From Cephalotrichum gorgonifer (lineage: Eukaryota > Ascomycota > Sordariomycetes > Microascales > Microascaceae), in NCBI GenBank assembly GCA_900312665.1, contig ONZQ02000005.1:784119-848118 (forward strand): a stretch of DNA of 64,000 bases, in the 5' to 3' direction. Of this stretch, positions 11,206 through 22,637 are shown piece after piece; the first letter of the stretch is position 1, and every line of letters begins with the position of its first letter. Made by a program: the position numbers and the translations under genes. The notes beneath the pieces were generated by a model. That model saw only the letters and a list, made by a program, of their open reading frames with translations. It was not told the DNA's origin and did not search any database.

Positions 11206-12337
11206 ATGCTCACCAAAACCACCCGCGTCTTCGCCCGCCATGGGGAACTCGACCTCGAGTGTGACATCCTTGAGGCCCCCGACTACCCCGCCGAGTCCCC
11301 CGTCTTCCTCTTCTTCCACTCGGGAGGTCTGGTCGGCGGAGCGAAGGAGAGGGTACCACCGTGGCTTGTTCAGGTCCGTCCCGTCTGTCCCGTGGTTGTC
11401 CCAGCCTACACCATTTCCTCACCTCAACTTCATGCTAACATAGACGCGTTGGGCTTCGGGGATACAGGCGTGCTTCCGCAGGAAATGGCCTCTGATTAGC
11501 GCGGCTTACAGGTTTCTTCCCCAAGCCTTGACAGCGGGTCTACTGGAGGATGTCACGGCGGCGTACGAGTTCGCAAAGTCGTGGAAGCCCGAGTCAAGGG
11601 GCGTGGTTCTCGGCGGCGCGAGCGCTGGTAAGCCAATCTACAAACCCTCGTTTCCCCCAATTCCCCACGGAGCATCCTTTCCCTAACCATAGGCGTACGT
11701 AACCGCCCCAGGCTTCTTCATGGCCACCCTCGTAGTCCACCACAACCTAGCACCCCCGCCCCTCGCTCTCCTATCCATAACCGGCATCACCACCCACCAG
11801 CACGAGTTCTTCCGGTCCTCCGTACTCCTGACCCCCGAACCAATCCCCGAAGCCGCTGTTGCCGGACACCTGGACCCCTCCGGTCCCATCGTCGTGGGGA
11901 AGGGCGCCCCGGATGACCCTGTCGTTTTCACCCTCGACAAGCTGACCCCCGATGGCGCCAAGAACCCCGCCTACACGGCCCCCGTACAAGCCCCGCTCGA
12001 CCCATATCGTAGGGGCTGCCTCTATGAATACTACCTCCACAGAAACGCGTTTCCCGCGCTCGTGGCGGACATCGACCCAGGCTTCGAATCCGCTTCAACG
12101 TCGGGGAGATCCTGGCCGCCGACGGTGATTATCCAAGGTGACGACGATTATTCCGTTAGTATGGATGTCAGCGTGCACATGCGGGATATGCTGGGCGAGG
12201 ACAGGGTTAAGCTGTTCCTCGCCAAGGGGCAGGGGCATCTGTTTGAGGCAGCGAGCTGGTGGGAAGATGATGGGGCGGGGATGGACGCTGTGAGGGAGGC
12301 AATCGCCGCCTTGGATACAATTGTGGGGGAGCACTAG
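11206..12337 (+). CDS. Alpha/beta-hydrolase (HSL/esterase-like)
   Basis: Three exons: 11206-11373, 11468-11627 and 11712-12337 (317 aa). The hydrolase fold is visible from an oxyanion loop in VFLFFHSGGLVGG (an HSGG variant of the HGGG motif of the hormone-sensitive-lipase family). The nucleophile elbow GGASAGFF (G-x-S-x-G) is assembled across intron 2. An acidic residue follows in VIIQGDDDYSV, and the His in KGQGHLFE near the C-terminus. The catalytic triad therefore looks complete. Donors are GTCCGT and GTAAGC, and both junctions keep the frame. The ATG at 11206 is preferred over an upstream in-frame alternative start because it begins directly before the conserved first strand. The gene is convergent with the GH3 gene, with 252 bp between stops. 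The substrate is unknown; carboxylic esters are likely. Confidence 0.82.
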
Positions 12338-12589
12338 ACGGTCAAGTCATGCCGTGATGGTCGTGAACTACTACCATCAATAGTATCGCCGGAGAAGGTA
12401 TAGGACCTCATCCGTAAAGCTCTCCCGGGCACTCCATGCTCCCCACAGTACTCCGACTACTTCTAACTCAAATACCAGAGCCATTTTACCCGTCTCATTC
12501 AACTCTAAGACAAAGCATATACGTGAATAAAGAATGCAAACCCCATCTCTCCACCACCCCTTTCTTCCCCGCTGAACTCCCCAAATCCC

Positions 12590-14959
12590 CTAGACGGTAA
12601 TTGTCCCCTCGAGACGGATATCCCTGCTGGAAGCCCCAACCGAGATCCCAAACTCGCCCTCCGGGACAACCCACTTCTTCGCACTGGTGTCCCAGAAGCT
12701 CAAGTCCTTCCTCCTCAGGTTGAAGGTCGCGGTCCCGCTCTCCCCCGCCGTGAGCGGCAGCTTGGCAAACCCGCGGAGCTGCTTGGGCGGGGCCTCGGGC
12801 GCCGAGGCCGGGAGCGTGACGTACAGCTGCGCGACCTCCGCGCCGTCCACGGAACCGGAGTTGGTGATGGTGGCCGTGACGGTCGCGACGGTGTCGTACA
12901 GGTCCTTGGGCCCGCCGGGGGCGAGGTCGCCCGTTGCGGGACCGGCGGTTGCCGTCGAGTCGACTGTTATGTCGGCGTATTCGAAGGTTGTGTATGCTGA
13001 TTTGTGTTAGTGGTTTTGAACTTTCACATAGGTTGCGGGGGGTTTGGTGTGTGTGGACAGAGAGATGGGGTTACTTACACAGCCCGAAGCCGAACTCGTA
13101 CCGCGGCTCGATGTTGTTCTTGTCGAAGTGGCGGTAGTCGATGTAGAGCCCCTCCCTAAAGTTATCGTCTCCCTGAACCACCGAGGTGCCCCAGTCGCCC
13201 GGCTTCTTCCCCAGCGTATACGGAAGTTTCCCGTTGGGGTTCGTGTCTCCCCAGAGGATGTCCACCAGCGCGTTCCCGTTCTCCTGGCCCGGAAGACCCG
13301 CCCACACGATGCCCTTGACTCCCGCGTTCTCGAGGATGCTCTCGAGGATGATGGGTCCCGTCGAGTGCGCCACGACGATGGTGTTGGGGTTCGCGGCCGC
13401 CACGGCCTTTACGAGGGCGTTCCCGTTGTGCCACGGGTCGAGGTTGTTCCTGTCGCCCGGGTTCCCATCCACCTCGATGTACCCCTCGCCCGAGTTCGCC
13501 GTGATGAAGACGAGCGCCACGTCGGCGCCCTGAGCCGCCTGCGCGCCCCGACCCGGGTCGTCCGAGTTGCTCAGCGTGACCGACGCGCCCTCTGCGCGCG
13601 CCCTCTCATTGATCGCGTCGTGCGGCGCCACGAGGTACGTCAGGTCCACCGTCCCTGAACCCCAACCCATTGCCAGCGCGCCCGTGTTGCACCCACGGTC
13701 CACGCACGAGTTAATGCCCGCCGGGTTATTCACCGACGCGGACCCAATGACGGCAATCTTCGACGTGCCAGCCCCGAGCGGGAGCACCCCATCGTCGTTC
13801 TTGAGAAGAACGATCCCGTCGCGAGCCACGGCACGAGCGTTCTCCGCGTGGTTGCCCCGCACGTCGGCGTTGATGTTGAAGCGCGGGTACCCCGTGTCCT
13901 GGCCGGTGTAGTACCACGACGCGAGGACCCGCTTGACCATGTCGTCGACACGCGACTGCGGCACGGAGCCGGACCCTATCGCCTGCTGGAGGCGATCCCC
14001 CCACAGGACGTTACCGCCGTCGTAGTTGCTCCCTGGCATCGTCATGTCCATCCCGGCCTTCGCCGACCCCTCGGTCGTGTGCTGCGCATCCCAGTCCGAC
14101 ACCACGAAGCCTGGGAACCCGAGCTCGTCCTTGAGGAGCTTCTGCAGCGCTTCCTCGGACTCGCAGGCCCAGTTGCCGTTGATCTTGTTGTACGAGCACA
14201 TGACCGACGCGACGTTGGCCTTAACGCTGTCGGCGAAGGGCCAGAGGTACAGCTCGTGCATGGTCCGGTCGTCGACGTTGGAGGACATGGTGTTGCGGTT
14301 GACCTCCTGCTCGTTGAGGATGTAGTGCTTCGCGCACGCCTGGACCCCCGAGCTCTGCATCCCCTCGATGGTCTCCATCATGGCGATGCCCGTGAGGTAC
14401 GGGTCCGGCCCGAAGCCCTCCCAGTTCCGGCCACCGTTGGGGATCTTCCCCAGGGCACCCGCCACGGGGCCGAGCATCACGTTGACGCCCATCGACTTGG
14501 CCTCCGCGCCCATGTACTGCCCGCGCTGCCGTATCAGGTCGACGTCCCACGTTGACGCGGCCTGGATCCCCGGCGCGAAGGCGGTGACGCTTTTGCCGAA
14601 TCGGAGGCCGAGGGGTCCGTCCTGCAGACAAAGGGATGGGTAGCCGATGCTGCCGGCTGAGCCCGTGTTGCCTACGCAGGGGCCCTTGTCCCAGCCTACG
14701 CCGGTGACGAGGCCGATCTTTTCAGAGGCGGAGAGGCGGCCCATGGCGGTTTCCGCCTTTTGGTAAGCGGCGGCCCAGCCCTCATCGTTGGGGGCGGCTG
14801 CGGGGTGTTAGCGTTAGTGACTCAGGATGGAAACGGGGGAGGGTGGTGCTGAGGCGCGCGAGAAGGAGTGTCTTCATGGAGGTACTCACTCTGCGCATGG
14901 CCGAGTTGTGCGAATGCGGCCGTGGTAGTGGCCACGGCAGCAAGGATTTTGGAAATCAT
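12590..14959 (-). CDS. Secreted GH3 beta-glucosidase
   Basis: Three exons on the minus strand: 14959-14890, 14797-13079 and 12996-12590 (731 aa). The enzyme hydrolyses terminal beta-D-glucosyl residues, for instance from cellobiose, outside the cell. Exon 1 encodes a signal peptide (MISKILAAVATTTAAFAQLG...). The GH3 N-terminal domain shows LCLQDGPLGLRFG, NVMLGPVAGALGK, GRNWEGFGPDPYL and ACAKHYILNEQE. The catalytic nucleophile is the Asp in GFVVSDWDAQHT, about residue 258. The second domain contains IVLLKNDDGVLPL. Intron 2 falls inside YEFGFGLSYTTFEY, joining the C-terminal fibronectin III-like domain. Length and order fit fungal GH3 enzymes of the Cel3A/BglA type. Several upstream binding regions are intact, so the enzyme is probably active. 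Confidence 0.93.
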
Positions 14960-17168
14960 GCCTTTCGGAGACCTCTCAAGCTGAGAGGTGTACTGTACTA
15001 GACTAGGCAAGGACCGGGGACGAGAAGTGTACAGTCTTACGAAAGGGAGAGGATCCAGAAAACGTCCATCATCTACGAGGGGCCGAGGGAGGGGCCCCTA
15101 CGGCCTTAAGTAGATGTCTATTACGACATATAACCACAGCTGTACTACCTTGGACACTGATGCCGTGGGTGTGAGAGGAGCCAAGGCGGCAGAAGGAGGA
15201 GGCATATCCGTTCCTGCAAGGAACAGTGGGCTGTTCCAATCCAGTCCTCGTCCACATTGATTTGTGGCGCACCAATGGGCACGGCCGGCTCAGCGCGGTA
15301 TTGATCGATCTCCGAACGACCCACAGAATGAGATGGCCCAAGTGGCGGGAATGAATAACAGCAATACCGGGGCCTCATTAACACGACGCAGGTATTAATG
15401 GTCGACTTAGAAAGGTACCGATCTTTATTAGTGGGGACGACAGGCTGCATGAAGACCAGATCTATTGCCATTTGAGTCGGGGCATGAGCCCGTTGTGGGT
15501 CTCTCGGCCGGGCATGTTGTCGGGGGTACTCGCCCCTCCTAGGCTTGGGGTTATGGGAACACGGTAGGTAGGGATGGGGGATCAAAGAAGCGGGTAATAG
15601 CAATTGGAGACGATCAGCATGTTTAATCCTGTCGCTTAGACCTCCGAGCATTGGACATGCTGAAGAGCCGAAAAGCAGAGAGGGCATATTATCTTTTCTC
15701 TAGTTGGAGGAGTGGCGGGATATATGGCTATTCTCAGCCAGGGTCATCCATCATCTCGGCTTGAATGTACTCGTGACAGCTCCAACTTTGAATTTTGTGG
15801 GGAAGGGTGAACGGCAAAACAGAGATATAGTACCGTACCGACCATATCCCAGGCTTGGCTCCAGCGGCACGAGAAAGCCCAGCCTGGGCAAAATCTCCGG
15901 GGTTGATGTTCGGGAGCCGACACGAGAGCAAGTTTTTAGACAACCGAACGGGGATTTGCGGCCTCGCGAATCTGGCTGGAGAGGGCGAGCGGGAAAGGAA
16001 AATCTTCATACGCGGGGGGACGGGGGGGTCGTTAGGACGATTCGTTTTGGGAAAATCGCAACCTGTATCTTTCCGGCCCGGGGAGCCAGACATTAATTGC
16101 CCAGCCAATCTCGGAGACTGGGCGGCTATGGTTTGTGCCACCACCCCGCAAAAGTGAGCGAATTAGAGAGCTCAAAGACAGGGCGAAGTCTCGATTTCCG
16201 GAAGGCTTCCATGTGCCTCATTTGGTGTACAAGTAATAAACTGTCCATGCATCAAGCTTGTCGTGGCATCGTCGGCATAGATGGGGTCAGGTGTTTCGCG
16301 CATGCCGGCGGGGAACTTGATCTGAGGATGGGGTTGCGGCCGCCCCGCGTGCCATCCATCGATCGTTGCCGGAAGATTGGACGGAGGTCGGCCGAGACCC
16401 TTATTTCCACGAATTGAGTTGGTCTCGGACCCCGACCCGGATAGGGAAAGGGGAAAGGGCGGGGAAGGGGAGGGAGTAGGCGGCGATCTTTGCCGTTTGC
16501 TTCTGGCATGATCTCAGGGTAAGAACGGACCCGAACTTGTATTTGACATGCCACTGGACGATCCGTTTTGTCGATCCCAGACTCGGCCTGTTCACAGGCC
16601 ATGAAAACAAACAAATGAGGAAGATGCCCAAGTCCAAGTCGTGACGTCGAAGCTTTTCGAACTCGAGCGAAATGAGAACGATGCCGGTTGATGTGAGACT
16701 GAGATGGGGAAAAAAAAAATAAAAAAAGAAGAAAAATTGGAAAAGAGACACGGCGGCGAAAGTCGCTTGGCTCATTAATTCTTGCAAGGGGATCGGCTAT
16801 ATTACAGACACGGAGCATATCTCGGAGCTGCCTCCGTATCTGTTTTCCCTCCCAATTCGGAAGCCGAGACCATCTGCCATTGCAGTTGCGACCAAAAGAA
16901 CAAGAGGAGTAGTAGAGCGAGTGTGAGCATACGTACAGCCGATCCATCGACGACGTCTCACCAACACAATAAAAAGCCATACGCCCCCCTGCATCTCCTC
17001 ACTTTACAATTTATACCATAGACAGGTAGACAATATCACGACACTTGGCAGAGCGGAAGAAAATAGCAAACTCAAATATACCGCCAATGAAAGACAGGTA
17101 CTCCGGGTCGAAGAAATGGGGCATGGGCAATGGGCAAAACCGCACTAAGAACACGTCGAGGGAAACAC
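14960..17168. other. 2.2 kb region without recognised genes
   Basis: It lies upstream of the GH3 gene and downstream of the nuclease-like gene. Several open frames of 80-240 codons exist, but none has family motifs or splice-supported continuity. An A-rich tract occurs at about 16707-16735. I see no RNA gene or transposon signature. Confidence 0.5.
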
Positions 17169-18830
17169 CTAGCAGCTATCGGGTGAAAACTCAAGAATGG
17201 TCCGCCTATACCACGGCCAGAACACATCGAGGGACCACTTGGCGAGAATTTGCAGCACCGTGGCGACCTGGTAGATGCCGAGGATGCTGTTCGTCGAGCC
17301 GATGTACTGCTTCGTCCAGAGGACCTGCCCCATGTGTTAGTCCCCCCAAGAGTCTATTCTACTCCCTCCGGCCCCGCGTATTCTCTTTTGCTAGCCTAGC
17401 CTCATCCAAAAACGCCCAAGAAAGGATGAAGGGGCCGAAGAGGGAAGAAACTCACTGTCTTAGTCCCCTCCCTCGTACTCGCCATAAAACTCCACTCATG
17501 TCCCTCCACAACCACCCCCGGTAGGAACTCGAGCCCGACCTCCCCGGAGCTCGACCGCCCCACCTCGGCGAGAAAGTTCCATTGTGCGGCATGCCAGCTA
17601 GCCATCCGAAGGTTCGCCGCCGCGAGTCCCTGGCCGCTCCCCGGGTCCGTCGTGGCGATAGAGACGGCCAGCGGGCGGCGGCGGAGGGGGGCGTAGTCTA
17701 GGTGGTTCATCGTGGAGTGGGGCAGGAAGCGGCGGATGGCGTCGAGGCGCGCGGAGGCTATCGGGTCAGGGATCGAGGTGGGATCGAGGTAGAGGCAGAA
17801 GGCGGGGGAGGCGGAGAGTGAGGTTGGGTGAGGGCGGTAGCGTTTTATGATATTAGCGGTTGCGCTGGTAGTGTTAGCTTTGGTTTGGGGATGGGGTGTA
17901 CGAGGTTAGGGAACAGTGTTGGGCGCGAGGGGGGTCGGAGAAGGGGGGCTCACCATGGCATGTAGTTACAGGGGAGAGATGTATTCTCGCGGTCGGGGGG
18001 GTGCAGCGCGGCGGATAAGACGCGGAAGTGGACTTTGAGGTGCCACCCGTTCAGATTATGCCACTGTTTCTGGCACTCCTTCCCCGCCATGAGTATATCG
18101 CGGACCTGCCGAACACTGGGCGTATGACCCAGCTCGTCTCTCGCGGACGAGAAGTATCGATCCTGCTCTGCGAGCCTCGAGAAGCCCGGCACGTCATAGT
18201 CCCGAAGAGCATACTACCCAAGGTCAGTTTCTTCGTCTCGCATGAAGTAAGGTCCCTCCCTCCGGATTGGAAATCCGAACGAGAGAGGTCACCTACCCGG
18301 CCGCTTGCCCCGATGACCCCCGTCCCTTGTGACACCTCCGCTAACAACCTACACATCCTGCCCAGCCCCCCTTCCATCCCCTCCTCCAGATCCACCATCA
18401 GCGGCCTTAGCTCAACCGGACGAAATGCGTACTCTAGAACCTTCATCACCTCGACCGGCGCCCCGATGCCCATGGCGGACGCGATCGACTCAGTCTGCTC
18501 GTCATATCCGGTACTGGGTGTTGGCGCAGACAACTCCGTCGCGCGCCGCTCTTGCGGCGTGGTCACTGTCTCGGTGATTTCGGTGTGGGTAGTCGATCCG
18601 GTGGGGTCGGGGGTAGCGGTGCGGGTGGAGGGAGCGATCCGGGAGGGGGGAGCAGAGGAGGCACGCGGGGGAGTCGGGGCTGGGGCAGGGAGGATGGTCT
18701 CGCGAGGGTGTTTGCGGATGAGGGAAGAGAGGCGGCGATGCCAGGTACGGCCACGACCGTGACCGCGACCTACAGCGGTGCGGATCACCTCTGGCTTTTC
18801 CATGGTCTCGATGCGGTGGGTTTGAGACAC
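17169..18830 (-). CDS. Fungal PD-(D/E)XK nuclease-like domain protein, degenerate motif
   Basis: Four exons on the minus strand: 18830-18297, 18213-17954, 17864-17456 and 17324-17169 (452 aa). An alternative start is the in-frame ATG nine codons later (MEKPEV). All junctions keep frame, with donors GTAGGT, GTGAGC and GTGAGT. I recognise the pattern of a fungal family annotated as PD-(D/E)XK nuclease-like: YAPLRRRPLAVSI, then LRMASWHAAQWNFLAE, LEFLPGVVVEGHEW, VLWTKQYIGSTNSILGIYQV and WSLDVFWPWYRRTIL. In relatives I recall, the strand after PLRRRP carries I-E-T-K (the E-x-K of the catalytic core); here it reads I-A-T-T, so nuclease activity is doubtful. The N-terminal ~120 residues are Pro/Thr/Ser-rich and look disordered. 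The biological role of the family is not established. Confidence 0.75.
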
Positions 18831-19690
18831 TCAGGCCTTGGAGATGTGATACTTCGGGGCTCTGGGAGGATGGAACTGTGCAAAAACAGGAGCCGAAAGG
18901 GACGATCGAAGAATAAATCTGAACGGGAAGTATGGGAGGCATGAGAGGCATGGGGGCGGGAGAACATCCCAAAGATGGAAGCTATATGGAGACAGCTACA
19001 TGTTTGGTGGATTGGGCATCCACATCCACATGGCGACGGGATGCTTGGGTGTCTCTACACCATAGACACCCTTACTGGTGGTGGGATGAGTTCGGGTGGA
19101 TGGCAGTTATCATGCATCCTCATTCCCCAATGACGGCTGCAGGGGTGAGCGTGTGTGTTGTGCAGTTTTAGATTTGAGAGGAAGGAACACCCGGCGTCCA
19201 AGGCATCCACTAAGGTGGTCATTCTAGCCATGGGAGGTGAAGTCTGGGGAAGTGGAGGCAGGTACGACTTGGGTAGCTTGGGCCTGGCGAGAGTCCCGCC
19301 GAATGACTCAGAATGACTGCGACAACGAGAATACGGAGGCCCCGTCAGCAACTGGCTCTTATTTAAAAAGTAGGAAATGGAATCAACCTCTAACGCATTA
19401 TTTACATGATCATTAATATACTGAGGTGGAGAGTAGATTGAGCTCTGTTGAACCTCGAGACTTCAAATGTGCATTCGAAAGGTGGGATTATCATTGTTTT
19501 ATTCGCACCGTAACATCCTGCATAATTTACAGCCGAGCGCACAGTGTCTAGTCTACAACTCACTTTCACTTCCAGCCAGCTCTGTCAGCAGCACACACAA
19601 AACCCTCACCTCACTCACCATCATCTCACAACCACCCTCACTCCATCAACATACCCCCCTTATATCAACTCCAGATCTTACTTCGCCACG
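18831..19690. other. Divergent promoter region
   Basis: About 860 bp between the nuclease-like gene (-) and the zinc-finger coactivator gene (+). The plus-strand end (19560-19690) is CT/CA-rich, as in many fungal 5' UTRs. Nothing else was recognised. Confidence 0.5.
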
Positions 19691-21352
19691 ATGTCTCTCA
19701 CACAGCAGCTCTCCCGTCTATTACCCCTCCCGGAGAACGAACTCCAGCAAATCCTCGACTACGCCTCCACTCTCCCCAAGCAGGCCGCGGCGGAACATCT
19801 CTCCAATCTTCTTGGAACGGAGCCCCAGGCGGTAGCCTTCATTTCATCATTTAACTCCAAGAGGAAGGATGCCCCGGGACCGCCTGCTCCCTCTGGAGGG
19901 GCTACGACCAGTGGAGACGGCCGCGGTGGCGGGTTAGAACATGTTCCGAAACCTAAGAAGGGGAAGGGGAAGGGCAAGGTGAAGGCGCCATTGCATGTGC
20001 CCGAGGCGAGGAGAGTCGAGAATCCTGGATACCTTGGGACGGCGTATAACAAGCACCAGGCCGACCTGGAGTACATCCCGCGGAGCAGCAAGAGCAGTCC
20101 CGCTCCCGAGAGCTCCGCCGCCCAGCACGCGCCACCTCAGAAAACCGCTACGCCCGAGCCGCCTAAGGAGATACTGGCGCCGAAACCCGCCGCCCCTCCC
20201 AAGCGTGCGCAAGCGCAGCAGTCTGGCTTCTTAATATCAGACCCGGCCCCCAAGACCAAGCCAAAGTCAAACAACAGCTCTCGGTCATCTACACCGAAGC
20301 CATCCAACTCTACGAAGATCTCCATCGCCGGCGGCACCCCTATGAAGGGTGCCTCTACAGCACTCACGGACCTCGAGTCTGCTATCCGCTCCCTCGAGCT
20401 CTCCTCCAACCCTAAGGCGACGGGCGACCCGGCCTCACGCCGGTGCAACTGTATCGCTACGCGCCACCCTCTGCAGACGGCCGCACCGAACTGCCTCTCC
20501 TGTGGGAAGGTGATCTGCGTGAAGGAGGGCCTAGGGCCCTGCACCAGCTGCGGGAGCCCCATTCTCACCGATGCCGAGACGGAGGCGATCCTGCGTGAGC
20601 TTAGGGCGGAGAGGAGCAGAGAGAAGCAGGCCATTCACCGTGCGGCGCACAGGAAGCACGATGTGAGCAGGACGCCCGCGCCATTCACGGCTGTGCGAGA
20701 CGGCGGTTTCGAGGGGGGATCGCTAGCAGAGGCTGAGGCAAAGGCGAGGGAGCACAGGGACCGGCTGCTCGCGTTCCAGGCGCAGAATGCGCAGAGGACG
20801 ACTGTGAGGGACGAGGTGGCAGATTTCGACGTGGGGGCCGCGATGGGCGGGCCATTGAGCATGTGGTCCACCCCCGAGGAGAGGGCGCTAGAGCTGAAGA
20901 GGCAACAAAAGGTGCTGAGGGAGATGGAGTGGGATGCCAAGCCGGAGTGGGAGAAGAGGACGCAGGTTCTTAGCATTGATCTCGTGGGAGGGAAGATCGT
21001 GAGGAGAATGGCGGCTGTTCAGAGGCCGCCGACCCCGGAGGAGGAGACGGGGGTAGGGGAGGAGGAGCTCTCTAGTGCTGGGGGGTACGGGGGGGTCCTC
21101 GGGGAGACGGACGGGAACGTGAGGGGCAAGGCGGGCGCGTTTAGCAAGAACCCGCTCCTGGGGGAGCTGATCCGACCTGTCTACAGTTCCAAGGGGAAGG
21201 AGCGCGAGAAGGGGAGTGGAACGGGGGTGAAGTGGAGGAGGGTCCAGGATGATATGGACGATAACGAGGGGGTTATCCTCGATGGCGGTGTCTACGGGTA
21301 TGAGGAGGGGGGGTCTACGATGGACGGAGCTGATGAGCCGGCGTGTGGGTGA
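19691..21352 (+). CDS. ASC-1/TRIP4-type zinc finger protein (Rqt4-like)
   Basis: Single exon, 553 aa, starting at the ATG of MSLTQQLSRLLPLPENELQQ; the open frame extends further upstream but without conserved content. The N-terminus resembles the helical CUE-like region of Rqt4/ASC-1 proteins. The centre holds a C2HC5 zinc finger: RRCNCIATRHPLQ, NCLSCGKVICVKEGLGPC and TSCGSPIL (about residues 251-297). A charged helix follows (TEAILRELRAERSREKQAIH). TRIP4 in animals and Rqt4 in yeast are subunits of the ASCC/RQT complex, which splits collided ribosomes and triggers ribosome quality control (family knowledge). The rest is low-complexity with a KPKKGKGKGKVK stretch. The zinc finger makes the family call secure; the cellular role is inferred from homologues. 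Confidence 0.86.
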   Translation: MSLTQQLSRLLPLPENELQQILDYASTLPKQAAAEHLSNLLGTEPQAVAFISSFNSKRKDAPGPPAPSGGATTSGDGRGGGLEHVPKPKKGKGKGKVKAPLHVPEARRVENPGYLGTAYNKHQADLEYIPRSSKSSPAPESSAAQHAPPQKTATPEPPKEILAPKPAAPPKRAQAQQSGFLISDPAPKTKPKSNNSSRSSTPKPSNSTKISIAGGTPMKGASTALTDLESAIRSLELSSNPKATGDPASRRCNCIATRHPLQTAAPNCLSCGKVICVKEGLGPCTSCGSPILTDAETEAILRELRAERSREKQAIHRAAHRKHDVSRTPAPFTAVRDGGFEGGSLAEAEAKAREHRDRLLAFQAQNAQRTTVRDEVADFDVGAAMGGPLSMWSTPEERALELKRQQKVLREMEWDAKPEWEKRTQVLSIDLVGGKIVRRMAAVQRPPTPEEETGVGEEELSSAGGYGGVLGETDGNVRGKAGAFSKNPLLGELIRPVYSSKGKEREKGSGTGVKWRRVQDDMDDNEGVILDGGVYGYEEGGSTMDGADEPACG

Positions 21353-21970
21353 CGGCTAGACATGCGGGGAGAGTCACACCAAACAGGGGGCACTAGATAA
21401 TAGAGACAGAACAGGCACACCGACCAGGGACAGCCGGTCAGAGACGCCGAACAGGGGGCACAGAACAAATAGAGATTTTGGGAGTGCCATCGAATTAATC
21501 ATACCTCGGCACGGAATTTCCATACTACTTGGGTGGATCACGGGCAAAAACCGCGAAACTTTTCGATCTGCAAAACCGCAACCAGGAAATTTTGGGTCGC
21601 GGGACTGTGACTATGACGTAGTTCCCACGTATGACGCAACAGCATGCCATGTCAATGAATGGATGTTCCTTCCTTCCCCTCCACGCCCATGTTGTCGCAT
21701 CATACGTTTTTAACATAAAGCTCGGTGTGTCTCACTTGGAAATTTCCTCATATTCCTTCGATATTTCCTCTTCCTCTCAGTTTACCTTCCTATCGCATAC
21801 GTCGTCAAGTTTCTTTCTCTCTCACACATTCTCGCTTCGCGCTTATACGATTCCCGATACCGGCCACATTTTTATCCGTCTTCCCTTTGCAACGAACTAT
21901 CCATCAACTTCTCATCCAGTCGAAAATTGGAAGGTGATATTCCGTGACTTTACCAGAAGGATTCGTCAAG
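21353..21970. other. Intergenic region and probable 5' leader of the OM14-like gene
   Basis: Just after the stop at 21352 a short direct repeat, AACAGGGGGCAC, occurs at about 21382-21393 and 21450-21461. The right half is pyrimidine-rich and probably forms the 5' UTR exon whose last base (21971) supplies the A of the split ATG. No separate gene was recognised. Confidence 0.45.
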
Positions 21971-22637
21971 AGTATGTTTCTCCATCTGAGAGGGATGAGG
22001 GAGAGGAAGAAAGAGGGAGAGATAGAGAGAGGAAGTGAGAAAGCGGAAGACAGGAGGCTAACGTAAAACAGTGTCGTACGCAGAAGTAGCCGCCAAAAAC
22101 TCCGAACAAACCGCTGAGGAGGTCCGTCATCCCGTCCCCTTCATCCACCCTAGCATCGTCCCTCTCAGAGCTTGGAGGTGTCTCCAAGCGCACCATGACC
22201 TCCCCCTTCTCCCCCCNNNNNNNNNNNNNNNNNNNNNAAAGAGAACCAAAACTAACAGCCACTACCAGGCCGCCGCACCCGCCCTCCCCGAGCTCAACCA
22301 GACCACCTCCCAGTCCGTCCACGCCATGGCCTCCACCCCGTCCCCGCCCCCGTCGCGCTCGTCCTCGTCCCCGTCCCCGGGCAAAAAGAAGAAGGCCCGC
22401 CACGCGGGGGGCGCCTCGGGCGCCGCCTCGGGCGTGGACTGCGCGGCTCTCGCGCACGCGAGCGTCATCGTCGCCGTCGGCGCCGTGCTGGGGCTCAAGG
22501 CCTGGGGCCTGTACGAGAGGGGCGCGTTGGGGTGGAGGGAGGTCGGGCTGGGCGCGGGGATACTGGGGGCCGTTGGCGCGGCGGAGGTCGTCGTCAGCAG
22601 GCTGTGGCAGGAGCGCTGTGGGAAGGGGGGGAGGTAG
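21971..22637 (+). CDS. OM14-like small mitochondrial membrane protein; ATG split by an intron
   Basis: Coding pieces: A at 21971, 22072-22121 and 22269-22637 (139 aa). Intron 1 (21972-22071; donor GTATGT, branch GCTAAC, acceptor AACAG) separates the A from the TG of the start codon. The joined start MSYAEVAAKNSEQTAEE is the usual opening of this fungal family. Intron 2 (22122-22268; donor GTCCGT, branch ACTAAC, acceptor ACCAG) contains the assembly gap and joins QTAEE to AAAPALPEL in frame. The C-terminal half has two hydrophobic segments (CAALAHASVIVAVGAVLGLK and GWREVGLGAGILGAVGAAEV) flanking WGLYERG. This resembles the C-terminal domain of the outer-membrane protein OM14, which in yeast serves as a mitochondrial receptor for ribosomes. 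The family name comes from memory of the pattern. The splice model is stronger than the functional label. Confidence 0.66.
22217..22237. other. Assembly gap of 21 N
   Basis: A run of 21 undetermined bases lies inside intron 2 of the OM14-like gene, next to a C-rich run (TCTCCCCCC). The true length is unknown. In the proposed model it does not affect the protein. Confidence 0.98.

Noticed and set aside
16252..16980. A 242-codon minus-strand frame in the region right of the GH3 gene
   Set aside because: The sequence is not protein-like, crosses an A-rich tract and matches no family I know.
22071..22268. Reading the OM14-like gene continuously from GTG 22071 through the N gap
   Set aside because: The part after EE (VRHPVPFIHPS...) is unlike the family. 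Splicing from 22121 to 22269 restores the expected EEAAAPALPE, which leaves the gap in an intron.
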